Part shown: positions 26,047 to 35,851 of the stretch, piece by piece
Layout: the number at the start of each line of letters is the position of its first letter
How positions within the stretch are numbered: position 1 is the stretch's first letter
Notes under the pieces: generated by a model
Seen by the model: only the letters and a program-made list of their open reading frames with translations
The model's database searches: none
What the model was told of the DNA's origin: nothing
Source of the DNA: Prevotella pallens ATCC 700821
Lineage (GTDB): Bacteria; Bacteroidota; Bacteroidia; Bacteroidales; Bacteroidaceae
Length of the DNA stretch: 60,907 nucleotides
Reading direction: 5' to 3'
NCBI RefSeq assembly: GCF_000220255.1
Contig: NZ_GL982514.1
Coordinates: 706,540-767,446 of the forward strand
Translations under genes and position numbers: made by a program

Positions 26047-26685
26047 ATGAAGAAGATTATCTTTCTACTTGCCATCGTGTTAGGTGCAATTGCCATTACA
26101 TCGTGTAGCGATAACGACTCTTACGACAAACAATTGAAACGCGAACGCAAGTCTATAAATACGTTTATAGTAAAACATGGAATAAACGTTATATCGGAAG
26201 CCCAGTTCGAAAAGCAAGGCAACAAAACCGATGTAAGCAAAAACCAGTATGTTCTTTTAAACAATTCGGGCGTGTATATGCAAATTGTTAACGAAGGAAC
26301 AGGCGAAAAACTAAAAAACGGCGAAACAGCAACCGTGCTCTGTAGGTTCGACGAAACCAACGTGCAAGGCGATACGTTGATGCTATCTAACAGAAACTTG
26401 CGATGGGACGGTATAGTAGACAAGATGTTAGTTACGCGAACCAGTGGAACGTTTACAGCCTCGTTCGACAAATCTTCGAGCCTTATGGCACAAGTATATA
26501 AAAGCGAATCGGTGCCAAAAGGTTGGTTAGTGCCACTACCTTACATAAAACTGGGTCGCATAACAAGCGCTACCGACCAGTTAGCACACGTGCGCTTAAT
26601 TGTTCCATCGGCACAAGGACAAAGCTTTGCAAGCAAAGAGGTGCTTGCATGTGCATACGACATAACTTTCCAAAGAGGAGTGTAA
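26047..26685 (+). CDS. DUF4827-type lipoprotein, FKBP-like
   Basis: A 212-residue lipoprotein. MKKIIFLLAIVLGAIAITSC ends in the lipid-accepting Cys20. The body begins SYDKQLKRERKSINTFIVKHGINVISE and continues YVLLNNSGVYMQIVNEGTGEKLKNGETATVLCRFDE, a pattern shared with FKBP-like gliding-related lipoproteins and the Bacteroidota DUF4827 family. No isomerase active site can be confirmed. It has its own promoter box and a terminator hairpin, and sits upstream of phosphoglucosamine mutase. Confidence 0.75.
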   Translation: MKKIIFLLAIVLGAIAITSCSDNDSYDKQLKRERKSINTFIVKHGINVISEAQFEKQGNKTDVSKNQYVLLNNSGVYMQIVNEGTGEKLKNGETATVLCRFDETNVQGDTLMLSNRNLRWDGIVDKMLVTRTSGTFTASFDKSSSLMAQVYKSESVPKGWLVPLPYIKLGRITSATDQLAHVRLIVPSAQGQSFASKEVLACAYDITFQRGV

Positions 26686-26706
26686 CAACAAAAAAACAAC
26701 AAACAC

Positions 26707-26738
26707 GCCACGACTACACACACGTTGTCGTGGCTTTA
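26707..26738 (+). terminator. Hairpin between the DUF4827 gene and glmM
   Basis: GCCACGAC (26707-26714) pairs with GTCGTGGC (26727-26734), followed by only three T. It lies 15 bp before the glmM start, so it could also be a leader hairpin. Confidence 0.6.
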
Positions 26739-26752
26739 AACTTATATAGAAT

Positions 26753-28144
26753 ATGACACTAATAAAGTCTATTTCAGGAATACGTGGTACCATAGGCGGA
26801 CCAACGGGTAACACTTTAAATCCACTTGACATTGTAAAATTCACATCGGCTTACGCTACTTACATTGCAAGTAAGCAACCAGGAAAAAAGCTAAAAATAG
26901 TTGTCGGACGCGACGCACGCATCTCTGGCGAAATGGTAAAAAATGTAGTGTGTGGCACACTTATGGGTATTGGAGCCGACGTTGTGAACATTGGCTTGGC
27001 AACCACACCAACCACCGAACTGGCTGTGCGCATGGAAGGCGCCGACGGAGGCATTATAATTACAGCTTCGCACAACCCACGCCAATGGAATGCACTGAAA
27101 TTGCTGAACAACGAGGGCGAATTTCTAACAGCAGCAGACGGAGCAGCCGTTTTGGATATTGCAGAAAAAGAAAACTTTAACTATGCCGATGTAGACCAAT
27201 TGGGTAGCTACAAAGAAGACAACTCGTTTGACCAACGACACATAGATGCCGTAAAAGCATTAGAATTGGCAGACTTAGACGCTATTAAGAAACGCAAATT
27301 TCGTGTTTGTGTAGACACTATAAACTCCGTGGGAGGTGTTATTCTGCCTAAATTGCTACAGCAAATTGGAGTGGAATATACGCTACTAAACGGCAATCCA
27401 ACAGGCGATTTCGCTCACAACCCTGAACCAATAGAGAAAAATCTGGGCGGTATTATGGCAGAAATAAAGAAGGGCGGATACGACCTTGGTATTGTTGTAG
27501 ACCCCGATGTGGACCGTCTGGCTTTCATACGTGAAGACGGTGTTATGTACGGCGAAGAATACACACTGGTAAGTGTGGCAGACTACATTCTCGACCATGT
27601 AAAAGGAAACACCGTTAGCAATCTATCATCAACACGAGCACTACGCGATGTTACCGAAAAACATGGCGGAAAATACTACGCTGCCGCTGTTGGCGAAGTG
27701 AATGTTACTACAAAAATGAAAGAAGTGGGAGCTGTTATTGGGGGCGAAGGCAATGGCGGTGTAATATATCCAGAAAGCCATTACGGACGCGATGCACTGG
27801 TAGGAATAGTGCTCTTCCTTAGTTCGTTGGCACAAAAAGGCATCACAGCAAGCCAATTGCGTAAAACCTATCCAGAATACTTCATTGCAAAAAACCGCAT
27901 AGACCTTACACCTGAAACCAACGTAGATGCTATATTGGAGAAGGTGAAACAACTTTATGGAAACGAAAAAGACGTACAAGTAACCGACATTGATGGCGTT
28001 AAGCTCGACTTCCCCACTGCATGGGTGCACCTTCGCAAGTCGAACACCGAACCCATTATACGTGTCTACAGCGAAGCCGGCACTATGGAAGAGGCAGACG
28101 CTCTGGGCAAAAAACTTATGCAGGTAGTGTACGATATGCAATAA
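26753..28144 (+). CDS. glmM: Phosphoglucosamine mutase
   Basis: A 463-residue alpha-D-phosphohexomutase that converts glucosamine 6-phosphate to glucosamine 1-phosphate for peptidoglycan and LPS. The opening [11 protein letters not shown], the phosphoserine loop [15 protein letters not shown] (active Ser in TASHNP), the metal loop [12 protein letters not shown] and the C-terminal phosphate loop [15 protein letters not shown] are all visible. The closely related phosphomannomutases share this fold, but the Bacteroidota enzyme of this length that starts with SGIRGTIGG is normally called GlmM. EngB follows 11 bp later. Confidence 0.85.
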   Translation: MTLIKSISGIRGTIGGPTGNTLNPLDIVKFTSAYATYIASKQPGKKLKIVVGRDARISGEMVKNVVCGTLMGIGADVVNIGLATTPTTELAVRMEGADGGIIITASHNPRQWNALKLLNNEGEFLTAADGAAVLDIAEKENFNYADVDQLGSYKEDNSFDQRHIDAVKALELADLDAIKKRKFRVCVDTINSVGGVILPKLLQQIGVEYTLLNGNPTGDFAHNPEPIEKNLGGIMAEIKKGGYDLGIVVDPDVDRLAFIREDGVMYGEEYTLVSVADYILDHVKGNTVSNLSSTRALRDVTEKHGGKYYAAAVGEVNVTTKMKEVGAVIGGEGNGGVIYPESHYGRDALVGIVLFLSSLAQKGITASQLRKTYPEYFIAKNRIDLTPETNVDAILEKVKQLYGNEKDVQVTDIDGVKLDFPTAWVHLRKSNTEPIIRVYSEAGTMEEADALGKKLMQVVYDMQ

Positions 28145-28155
28145 AACTCGTTAAT

Positions 28156-28770
28156 ATGATAATAAAATCTTCAGAATTCACGCTGTCGTCGCCTTCTATA
28201 ACGAAGTGTCCGGTTGATACAAAAAACGAATATGCATTTATAGGACGGTCGAATGTGGGTAAATCGAGCCTGATAAATATGCTTTGCAACCATAAAGGAC
28301 TAGCTAAAACATCGGCTAAGCCCGGTAAAACATTGCTAATAAACCACTTTATAATTAATAAAGAATGGTATATAGTAGACCTTCCCGGCTACGGCTATGC
28401 AAAGAATTCGAAGACTGTGCGCAACAAACTCGAACAGATGATTGCGCAATACATATTGCAACGCAAGCAGCTCGTGAACGTATTCGTGCTTATCGACATA
28501 CGCCACGAGCAGCAAAAAATAGATCGTGAGTTCGTAGACTGGTTGGGGCAAAGCAATATACCTTTCTCTATAGTGTTTACAAAAGCCGACAAACTATCGG
28601 TGGGAAAGGCTAAAGCCAACGCCGAAGCATGGATAAAACAGTTGGAGGACACGTGGGAAACTACACCGCCATACTTTATTACATCGGCAGAAAAGAAAAG
28701 TGGTAAAGAAGAATTGCTAAACTATATAGAAGCCATAAACGCTTCTGTTGCTAAAGATACTGCCAAATAA
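28156..28770 (+). CDS. engB: Ribosome-biogenesis GTP-binding protein EngB/YihA
   Basis: A 204-residue GTPase needed for large ribosomal subunit assembly. G1 is GRSNVGKSS near residue 32, G2/Switch I lies around [11 protein letters not shown]3 is DLPGYGYA, G4 is TKADK and G5 is the SAEKKSG region. The ATG at 28156 is used, because the longer open frame overlaps glmM out of frame and reads as shadow sequence. It lies between glmM and an ABC-F ATPase gene, 3 bp from the latter, so the three probably form an operon. Confidence 0.93.
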   Translation: MIIKSSEFTLSSPSITKCPVDTKNEYAFIGRSNVGKSSLINMLCNHKGLAKTSAKPGKTLLINHFIINKEWYIVDLPGYGYAKNSKTVRNKLEQMIAQYILQRKQLVNVFVLIDIRHEQQKIDREFVDWLGQSNIPFSIVFTKADKLSVGKAKANAEAWIKQLEDTWETTPPYFITSAEKKSGKEELLNYIEAINASVAKDTAK

Positions 28771-28773
28771 GCT

Positions 28774-30555
28774 ATGGCACAAATTCCTTATTTAGACGTT
28801 CAAAAACTATCTAAGCGTTTCGGAGCGCAAACACTGTTCAACGAAATTTCTTTCTCTATTGCAGAAGGACAACATGTTGGACTAATTGCGAAAAACGGAA
28901 CAGGAAAGTCTACCCTACTCTCTATTCTCACAGGAAAAGAAGGCTACGAGTCGGGAGCCATCATTTATAGAAACAACTTGCGTGTGAGCTGTTTGGAACA
29001 AAGCCCTGCATTCAATCCGGAAGAATCGGTACTTGATGCGTGTTTCAATCACAAGGGCGATCCCGACAAGGTGCTAAAGGCAAAACAAATTCTTACCACA
29101 CTAAAAATAACCAATCTGAACCAACCAATGGGACAGCTTAGTGGCGGACAGCAAAAGCGGGTTGCACTGGCTAACGTGCTGATATTGGAACCCGATTTGC
29201 TGATTCTTGACGAACCTACCAACCACCTCGACCTGGAAATGATTGTTTGGTTAGAAGGATTTTTAGCAAGAGGAAACAAAACGCTACTAATGGTTACACA
29301 TGACAGATACTTTCTGGACAATGTGTGTAACATTATTCTCGAACTCGACAACCAAACCATCTATACATATAGGGGAAACTATTCGTTTTATTTAGAAAAA
29401 CGACAAGAGCGAATTGCCAACACACGGGCAGAAATTGCACGGGCTAACAACTTATACAGAACAGAATTAGAATGGATGCGAAGGCAACCGCAAGCACGCG
29501 GACACAAGGCACGCTACCGTGAAGAGGCTTTCTACGAACTGCAAACAAAGGCTCTACAACGAATAGAAGAACGACAAGTAAGGCTAAAGGCTTCTAACGT
29601 TTATATTGGTAGCAAAATTTTTGAATGCCAATATGTTTCGAAAGCGTTCAACGAAAAGGTAATTCTAAAAGACTTCTACTACAACTTCGCACGCTTCGAA
29701 AAAATGGGAATAGTGGGAAACAACGGCACCGGAAAGTCTACTTTCATTAAAATGTTACTTGGAATTGTAAAGCCCGACAATGGTAAATTCGACATAGGAG
29801 AAACTGTAAAGTTTGGCTACTTTTCGCAAGAAGGACTGAAATTCAAAGAAGAACAAAAGGTGATAGACATTATTACCGATATTGCCGATTATATTGACCT
29901 GGGAGGCGGACGACACATGACGGCATCGCAATTCTTGAACTACTTTCTGTTTACACCCGAAATGCAACACAACTATGTGGCTAAACTGTCGGGAGGAGAA
30001 AAACGAAAGCTATATTTGTGTACCGTATTAATGCGAAACCCTAACTTCTTAATTCTTGATGAGCCTACTAACGACCTTGATATACAAACACTTCAAATTC
30101 TTGAGGAATATCTGCAAGACTTTCCTGGCTGTGTTATAATTGTATCGCACGACCGCTATTTCATGGATAAGGTTGTAGACCATCTGCTTATTTTTAAAGG
30201 TAACGGACAAATACAAGACTTCCCCGGCAACTATACGCAATATAGGGAATACGAAACTTTAAAAAGCAAAGATACCATAGATGACAACAAAACTAAAGAA
30301 AAGAAAACCACAACACAGCGCAACTATCACAACGATACGCGCAAACGAATGAGCTATAAAGAAAAACGAGAATACGAAATGCTTGCAAACGAAATTGAAA
30401 AACTAAACAACGAGATTGCAAAAATGGAACAACAACTATGCTCTGGCTCGCTCGCGGTAGAACAACTTACACAAATTAGCATTAGTTTGCCAAAAAAGAA
30501 AGACGAATTAGACGAAAAAGAAATGCGCTGGTTAGAACTTTCTGAATTAGAATAA
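28774..30555 (+). CDS. ABC-F family ATPase (Uup-like)
   Basis: A 593-residue soluble protein with two ATPase domains and no membrane part. Domain 1 has Walker A AKNGTGKST and signature LSGGQQKRV with LDEPTNHLD; domain 2 has GNNGTGKST, LSGGEKRKL and LDEPTNDLD. A linker (about 200-285, ARANNLYRTELEWMRRQPQARG) separates them, and a charged coiled coil forms the C-terminus (about 490-593). ABC-F proteins of this shape act on the ribosome or in DNA transactions. The C-terminal coil points to the Uup/EttA-related housekeeping group rather than to an antibiotic-resistance type. Confidence 0.88.
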   Translation: MAQIPYLDVQKLSKRFGAQTLFNEISFSIAEGQHVGLIAKNGTGKSTLLSILTGKEGYESGAIIYRNNLRVSCLEQSPAFNPEESVLDACFNHKGDPDKVLKAKQILTTLKITNLNQPMGQLSGGQQKRVALANVLILEPDLLILDEPTNHLDLEMIVWLEGFLARGNKTLLMVTHDRYFLDNVCNIILELDNQTIYTYRGNYSFYLEKRQERIANTRAEIARANNLYRTELEWMRRQPQARGHKARYREEAFYELQTKALQRIEERQVRLKASNVYIGSKIFECQYVSKAFNEKVILKDFYYNFARFEKMGIVGNNGTGKSTFIKMLLGIVKPDNGKFDIGETVKFGYFSQEGLKFKEEQKVIDIITDIADYIDLGGGRHMTASQFLNYFLFTPEMQHNYVAKLSGGEKRKLYLCTVLMRNPNFLILDEPTNDLDIQTLQILEEYLQDFPGCVIIVSHDRYFMDKVVDHLLIFKGNGQIQDFPGNYTQYREYETLKSKDTIDDNKTKEKKTTTQRNYHNDTRKRMSYKEKREYEMLANEIEKLNNEIAKMEQQLCSGSLAVEQLTQISISLPKKKDELDEKEMRWLELSELE

Positions 30556-30636
30556 ACAACACATACACACACCACACACACCTATTCTGTATATATATAA
30601 ATAAGGTGTAGAATGTAAAATAAAAAAAACTGAATT

Positions 30637-31059
30637 ATGATATTTAACAACAACTTTATGCGCAGCAACAACTTTGGTTTGCTGCTTCTTAGACTTAATG
30701 TTGGCGGACTAATGCTGTTTCACGGAATAGCAAAAGCAATGGGAGGATACACATTTATAGAGAAAATGCTCGAAAACATCGGTCTCCCATCATTCATAGC
30801 ATGGTTCTCCGTAGCAGCCGAACTTATAGGCTCTATAATGATAGTGTTAGGCATCTGGACACGCGCAGCAGCAACCATAATGGTAGGAAACATGGTGGTT
30901 GCCATATTAATGACTCACGCAACACATATATTTAGCATAGATGCAACCACTGGCGGCTGGGCAATAGAACTACCCATGCTCTACCTCTTAGGGGCAGCAA
31001 CTCTATGTTTCACAGGCGCAGGCAAATTTGCCATAACCAAAGGAGGAATACTCGACTAA
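30637..31059 (+). CDS. DoxX family membrane protein
   Basis: A 140-residue four-helix membrane protein. GLLLLRLNVGGLMLFHGIAK begins the DoxX domain, followed by WFSVAAELIGSIMIVLGIWTRAAATIMVGNMVVAILM and a final helix LPMLYLLGAATLCFTGAGKFA. Members are linked to redox or thiol homeostasis, but the substrate is unknown. A start 7 codons later (MRSNNFG) is equally possible. It stands alone, 81 bp after the ABC-F gene. Confidence 0.8.
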   Translation: MIFNNNFMRSNNFGLLLLRLNVGGLMLFHGIAKAMGGYTFIEKMLENIGLPSFIAWFSVAAELIGSIMIVLGIWTRAAATIMVGNMVVAILMTHATHIFSIDATTGGWAIELPMLYLLGAATLCFTGAGKFAITKGGILD

Positions 31060-31405
31060 GCAACACTTTGTTTTCGCAATGCCAAAAACGTAAAAAAATG
31101 CACACCTAAAATTGCAAACACATTGCCGTTTTGCGCATTGCGAACACAATAAACAAAAATAAAACAAACCACACCAGATAAAGATAGCAAACAAAAAAAC
31201 AGAAATAATTGTACCAACAAAAAAAGAAAACCAACGTAACAATATACATTCTAATAAAACCAAACGCACAGAAACACATTGCTAATAAGCAATTTACAAT
31301 AGCAAACAACACAACATAGCACAGCACAAAAGACCCCCCATTCAGCAACCCAATAAACACCTTTAGAACGCCACAAAACCGAACCATAAAAACAGCAATT
31401 TGCTA

Positions 31406-31479
31406 TGACGTCTAAAACAATTGCGAGAGACGTCTAAAACAATCGTTACAGATATCTAAAACAATTGCGAAAGACGTCT
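31406..31479. repeat. 22-bp palindrome array 4
   Basis: TGACGTCT (31406), AGACGTCT (31428), AGATATCT (31450) and AGACGTCT (31472), exactly 22 bp apart. The spacers AAAACAATTGCGAG, AAAACAATCGTTAC and AAAACAATTGCGAA read like the reverse complement of the array 1 spacer, so this array is in the opposite orientation. The rest of 31060-31634 is A-rich with no gene that I can support. Confidence 0.9.
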
Positions 31480-31634
31480 AAAACACAATCGACACAAAAA
31501 AACAATAAAACACAAAAAACACAACGCCCACCCCACCATATAAACCATAAATAGAAATTATGATGTTACATTTGGCTGGTTAAGTCTACAGAAAATTCAC
31601 CATAAAACGAATTTCTTAAAAAAAACAGAAAATA

Positions 31635-31666
31635 TTTGCAATTGTAAAAATATTCATGTAGATTTG
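31635..31666 (+). promoter_or_regulatory. Promoter for the secreted-protein genes at 31800 and 32096
   Basis: TTTG at 31635-31638 and TAGATTTG at 31659-31666 are 20 bp apart, matching the Bacteroidota -33/-7 consensus very well. Confidence 0.7.
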
Positions 31667-31799
31667 CGACAAGAAGTCTTAAATTAACAGACGTAGTAAA
31701 GCATATAGTCGGTAAACATATCATCACAAAGCCATAGTTACAGAAAGGAGGACACATTGATTATGGTACCTATTTATTAACCCTTAAAACACAACAGTT

Positions 31800-32077
31800 A
31801 TGAAAAAGACCTACTTTTTTTAACCCTCGTCTTTGGCTTTACCTGCATTTTAAATATACAGGCACAGAGTTTTGAAACGGATATTACAAAAGTTTTGTCG
31901 CAAGACGAAACAGTATTATCGTTCAACAAAAATGAGGCAAATAATATTTCTGGTATCTTCGCAAGTGGAAGCATAAAGTTCACCTCGCCCAATGGAAATG
32001 TTAGAATATTGGCGGCAGATCAGTATGGATATGAGAAACTCATCTATGAATCATTTCCCTCCTCCTTATTATATTAA
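31800..32077 (+). pseudogene. Frameshifted small secreted protein gene
   Basis: ATG at 31800 reads MKKTYFF and stops in a run of seven T. With one more T the frame would continue LTLVFGFTCILNIQAQSFETDITKV, completing a signal peptide, and run on to YGYEKLIYESFPSSLLY at 32077, a protein of about 92 residues. The region downstream of the break is therefore intact coding sequence cut off by a single-base change. The end (NVRILAADQYGYEKLIYESFP) resembles a motif I recall from larger Prevotella secreted proteins. It shares a promoter with the leucine-rich repeat gene 18 bp downstream. Whether it is a fixed mutation, a phase-variable run or a sequencing error cannot be told here. Confidence 0.65.
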
Positions 32078-32095
32078 TCATAAATTCAATAAATT

Positions 32096-33577
32096 ATGAA
32101 ATCAAGACTTTACTCAATACTATTGTTGCTGATATGCACAATGACAGCCCAAGCGCAGGAATATCACGTGGAAACTCCAGGTACGTTGCAAGAAGTGATA
32201 GGACCGGGAGCCGAAGAACTCACCCGTATTCGTGTAACGGGAACACTTAACGACAGAGACATTGCTTTTCTACACCACCTGTGTTGGCCTGGTGTTCCAA
32301 AGCCTACAGGAATGAAAGTTGAGAAGTTTTTGAAAATAATGCAGGAAAAAGAAGATGACTTCAAAACGAACCTACGTCATTTAGATTTGGAAGATGCTCG
32401 TATGGTGAATGATGCTCTGCCCGATAAGGCTTTTTATTTCAGTTACATCAAAGACTATAAACTACCCAAAACGCTCAAGAAAATAGGCAAGGGAGCCTTT
32501 AGTTACAATGTGCTTCTCAAAGAGTTGATTATTCCCGAAAGTGTGGAAGAAATAGGTAAGAATCTGCTTTTTTATAGCGTAGAAATAAGAAAGGTTAAAC
32601 TCCCCGAAAAGCTTAAGGTCCTTAATGAATTATTGTTTGGAAATTGCATAAAGTTGGAAGAGGTTAATATTCCATCGGAAGTTAGAGAGATATACAGTGG
32701 TGTTTTTTATGGCTGCCTCAAAGCCCCTGCCTCTATTGCCATTTTACCTGAAACAGTTGAAATCTTGGATGGCGCGGCATATTATGGGATTAGAACGATT
32801 GAAGAAGTGGTAGTACCCAAGAATGTGAGAGTGTTAAGGGGTGCTTTCGACGGTATGGGAGGATTGCGCAAGGCAACAATTCTTACCGATAAATTAACCG
32901 AGATAGGAGATGATACTTTTTATTGGTGTGAAAATTTGGAAGAAGTGAATATTCCGGACGAAATCACACGAATTGGCAAAAGAGCTTTTTTTTGGAACCT
33001 TAAACTTCATAAGATAGAAATTCCCTCCTCTGTCACACGCATCGAAGAAAATGCCTTTGACAGTGCACCTTTGGATTCCATTGACATTCCGGCAGGTGTG
33101 ACCTTTATTGGCAGGAATGCGTTTTGGAACAATCGCAATCTGAAAAAAGTTTATTCCCGTCCGATTACTCCTCCTAAAACAAATGAACCTACTGCTATTT
33201 CTCCATATTTACCATTCGAAGATTGTAATGAAGAGTTGGTAACTCTCTATGTTCCGAAAGGCTCAGCCGATGCCTACCGTGCCTCTGAGGTGTTTTCGGA
33301 GTTCAAGAATATTGTAGAGTTGGAGGCTTGGCAATGGCCGACTTCCATCAGTACGCCAACCATGCCGACCGATGCATACAAGGTGTACGGAAAGGATGGC
33401 ACATTGCATATCGAGACAATAGGTGGTGCCCATGACCCTGCATTCGTAAATGTATATAATATCAATGGACAGGTTGTTTGGAAGGGACAAGTGTCTAAAC
33501 GTATGGAAGTTCCTTTACCACAAGGAGTATATGTTGTGAAGATAGGAAAAAGAAACTACAAGGTTTCATTAACCTGA
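32096..33577 (+). CDS. BspA-like leucine-rich repeat surface protein with type IX secretion tail
   Basis: A 493-residue secreted protein. It has a signal peptide (residues 1-21, ending TAQAQ) and a repeat region of BspA/LRR_5 type from about 120 to 370 with units such as LKELIIPESVEEIGKNLL, LEEVNIPDEITRIGKRAF and LHKIEIPSSVTRIEENAF. A linker follows, then a C-terminal domain (VYNINGQVVWKGQVSKRMEVPLPQGVYVVKIGKRNYKVSL) that matches the Por/type IX sorting domain. Such proteins are carried across the outer membrane and held on the surface, where they bind host or bacterial partners. It shares a promoter region with the frameshifted gene before it. Confidence 0.88.
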   Translation: MKSRLYSILLLLICTMTAQAQEYHVETPGTLQEVIGPGAEELTRIRVTGTLNDRDIAFLHHLCWPGVPKPTGMKVEKFLKIMQEKEDDFKTNLRHLDLEDARMVNDALPDKAFYFSYIKDYKLPKTLKKIGKGAFSYNVLLKELIIPESVEEIGKNLLFYSVEIRKVKLPEKLKVLNELLFGNCIKLEEVNIPSEVREIYSGVFYGCLKAPASIAILPETVEILDGAAYYGIRTIEEVVVPKNVRVLRGAFDGMGGLRKATILTDKLTEIGDDTFYWCENLEEVNIPDEITRIGKRAFFWNLKLHKIEIPSSVTRIEENAFDSAPLDSIDIPAGVTFIGRNAFWNNRNLKKVYSRPITPPKTNEPTAISPYLPFEDCNEELVTLYVPKGSADAYRASEVFSEFKNIVELEAWQWPTSISTPTMPTDAYKVYGKDGTLHIETIGGAHDPAFVNVYNINGQVVWKGQVSKRMEVPLPQGVYVVKIGKRNYKVSLT

Positions 33578-33871
33578 GCCTTATCGGCTTCATATATGGC
33601 TATATTGTATATGTATATTTGATGATTTGTGTGAGTTTAAAACAGAAAGTTCTTCTCAGAATTGAGACTTGCTTTCGTACTCTTGCCAGCAACCTACATA
33701 GATAATCAGGCTGCTGTACAAATACACAACGATTGTCTTATATACATATACTTTTCTAATAGCAAACTCATCAATATCTATATTCTCCACACCATTTATA
33801 GAAGGAGGACAATGATGACAAAAAAAAGAAAAATAATCAGCAGAACTTACTTATTTACAGATTATTATTAG

Positions 33872-33905
33872 TAACTTTGCACCCTAAGTGGGGTTTATAC
33901 CCCAC
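33872..33905 (+). promoter_or_regulatory. rpsA promoter box and leader hairpin
   Basis: TAACTTTG (33872-33879) is a TAnnTTTG box. It is followed at once by GTGGGG-TTTATA-CCCCAC (33888-33905), a perfect six-base stem at the expected start of the transcript, about 60 bp before the rpsA start codon. From 33578 to here I see no gene. Confidence 0.6.
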
Positions 33906-33965
33906 AAGAGAGTATTTTCACATAAAGTCTAACTTTATTAATTACAAACATTTTTAAAATCATTT

Positions 33966-35741
33966 ATGACAAATTTCAAAGACGTCAATCCCTTGTCAGA
34001 CTTCAACTGGGAGGAATTTGAAAACGGTGGAACCGTTAGTGGCGACAAAAACGAACTAACAAAATCTTACGACAACACCCTAAACAAAATCCAAGAACAC
34101 CAAGTTGTAGAAGGCGTTGTAACTTCCATCGACAAAAAAGAAGTAATAGTGAACATCGGCTACAAAAGCGATGGCATTATACCAGCATCAGAATTCCGCT
34201 ACAATCCCGAACTAAAAGTAGGAGACAAGGTTGAAGTTTACGTTGAAAACCAAGAAGACAAAGGTGGACAACTTATTCTTTCACACAAAAAAGCACGCCT
34301 GCAAAAGAGTTGGGAGAACATAAACAAGGCTCTCGAAGACGATGCTGTTATTCAAGGTTACATCAAGAGTCGCACCAAAGGTGGTATGATTGTTGATGTC
34401 TTCGGCATCGAAGCATTCCTTCCAGGTAGCCAAATTGACGTTCACCCAATACGCGACTACGATATGTTTGTGGGCAAAACAATGGAATTCAAAGTAGTAA
34501 AAATCAACCAAGAATTCCGTAACGTGGTTGTTTCACACAAAGCACTCATCGAAGCAGAACTTGAAGCACAACGCAAAGAAATTATATCTCACCTCGAAAA
34601 AGGACAGATTCTCGAAGGCGTTGTTAAAAATATTACATCGTATGGAGTATTCGTTGACCTCGGCGGCGTAGACGGACTCATTCACATCACAGACCTATCA
34701 TGGGGACGCATCAACGACCCACACGAAGTTGTTGAACTCGACCAGAAAATCAATGTCGTTATTCTCGACTTCGATGAAGAAAAGAAACGCATCGCACTCG
34801 GCTTAAAACAACTCGCACCACACCCATGGGACGCACTCGATCCAAATCTTAAAGTGGGCGACCACGTTAAGGGTAAAGTCGTTGTTATGGCTGACTACGG
34901 AGCATTCGTTGAAATTCAACCAGGTGTAGAAGGATTAATACACGTTTCAGAAATGAGCTGGAGCCAACACCTACGCTCTGCACAAGAATTTATGAAAGCA
35001 GGCGACGAGGTTGAAGCAGTTGTACTCACATTAGACCGCGACGAACGCAAAATGTCTCTCGGCATTAAGCAACTCAGAGAAGACCCATGGGAAACCATCG
35101 AAGCAAAATATCCTATCGGCTCTAAACATACCGCTAAAGTACGCAACTTTACTAACTTCGGTATATTCGTAGAACTCGAAGAAGGCGTAGATGGACTTAT
35201 ACACATCTCTGACTTGTCATGGACTAAGAAAGTGAAACACCCATCTGAATTTACACACGTAGGCGACGAAATAGACGTAGTTGTGCTAGAAATAGACAAG
35301 GAAAACCGTAGATTGAGTCTCGGACATAAACAACTCGAAACCAATCCATGGGATACATACGAGTCTATTTACACACCTGGATCTGTACACACTGGTAAAA
35401 TTACAGAGGTTATGGATAAAGGCGCCGTTATTACTCTCAACGAAGGTGGCGAAGGATTTGCAACTCCTAAACATCTCGTGAAAGAAGATGGTACACAAGC
35501 ACAACTCGGAGAAGAATTACCATTCGTTGTTATCGAATTCGTGAAAGATACAAAACGTATCATTCTATCACATTCAAGAACATACGAAGCACCAAAAGAA
35601 GAACAACCAAGACGCCAACGCAGCAACAACAAAAAACATGCTGAACAAGCTTCACAAATAAACAACGTTGCAGCAGGAACATCGCTTGGCGACCTTGGTG
35701 TACTAGCCGATCTCAAAAAGAAAATGGAGGAAGGTAAGTAA
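33966..35741 (+). CDS. rpsA: 30S ribosomal protein S1
   Basis: A 591-residue S1 protein with six OB-fold S1 domains in a row, for example VVEGVVTSIDKKEVIVNIGYKSDGIIP, ILEGVVKNITSYGVFVDLGGVDGLIH, HVKGKVVVMADYGAFVEIQPGVEGLIH and HTAKVRNFTNFGIFVELEEGVDGLIH. It holds mRNA on the small ribosomal subunit. It begins near DFNWEEFENG, typical of Bacteroidota S1, and ends in a basic, glutamine-rich tail. It has a clear promoter with a leader hairpin (possible self-regulation) and a strong terminator. Confidence 0.97.
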   Translation: MTNFKDVNPLSDFNWEEFENGGTVSGDKNELTKSYDNTLNKIQEHQVVEGVVTSIDKKEVIVNIGYKSDGIIPASEFRYNPELKVGDKVEVYVENQEDKGGQLILSHKKARLQKSWENINKALEDDAVIQGYIKSRTKGGMIVDVFGIEAFLPGSQIDVHPIRDYDMFVGKTMEFKVVKINQEFRNVVVSHKALIEAELEAQRKEIISHLEKGQILEGVVKNITSYGVFVDLGGVDGLIHITDLSWGRINDPHEVVELDQKINVVILDFDEEKKRIALGLKQLAPHPWDALDPNLKVGDHVKGKVVVMADYGAFVEIQPGVEGLIHVSEMSWSQHLRSAQEFMKAGDEVEAVVLTLDRDERKMSLGIKQLREDPWETIEAKYPIGSKHTAKVRNFTNFGIFVELEEGVDGLIHISDLSWTKKVKHPSEFTHVGDEIDVVVLEIDKENRRLSLGHKQLETNPWDTYESIYTPGSVHTGKITEVMDKGAVITLNEGGEGFATPKHLVKEDGTQAQLGEELPFVVIEFVKDTKRIILSHSRTYEAPKEEQPRRQRSNNKKHAEQASQINNVAAGTSLGDLGVLADLKKKMEEGK

Positions 35742-35772
35742 TTCCAAATAAAATTCATCTCATCATAACACA

Positions 35773-35808
35773 GGCTGGGGACAAAAAGTACCCAGCCTTT
35801 CTTTTTTT
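35773..35808 (+). terminator. Terminator after rpsA
   Basis: GGCTGGG (35773-35779) pairs with CCCAGCC (35791-35797), followed by TTTCTTTTTTT. Confidence 0.85.
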
Positions 35809-35851
35809 CATCAGCATTATAGAAAAAATAAAGGACATCAAGTAAAGAAAA

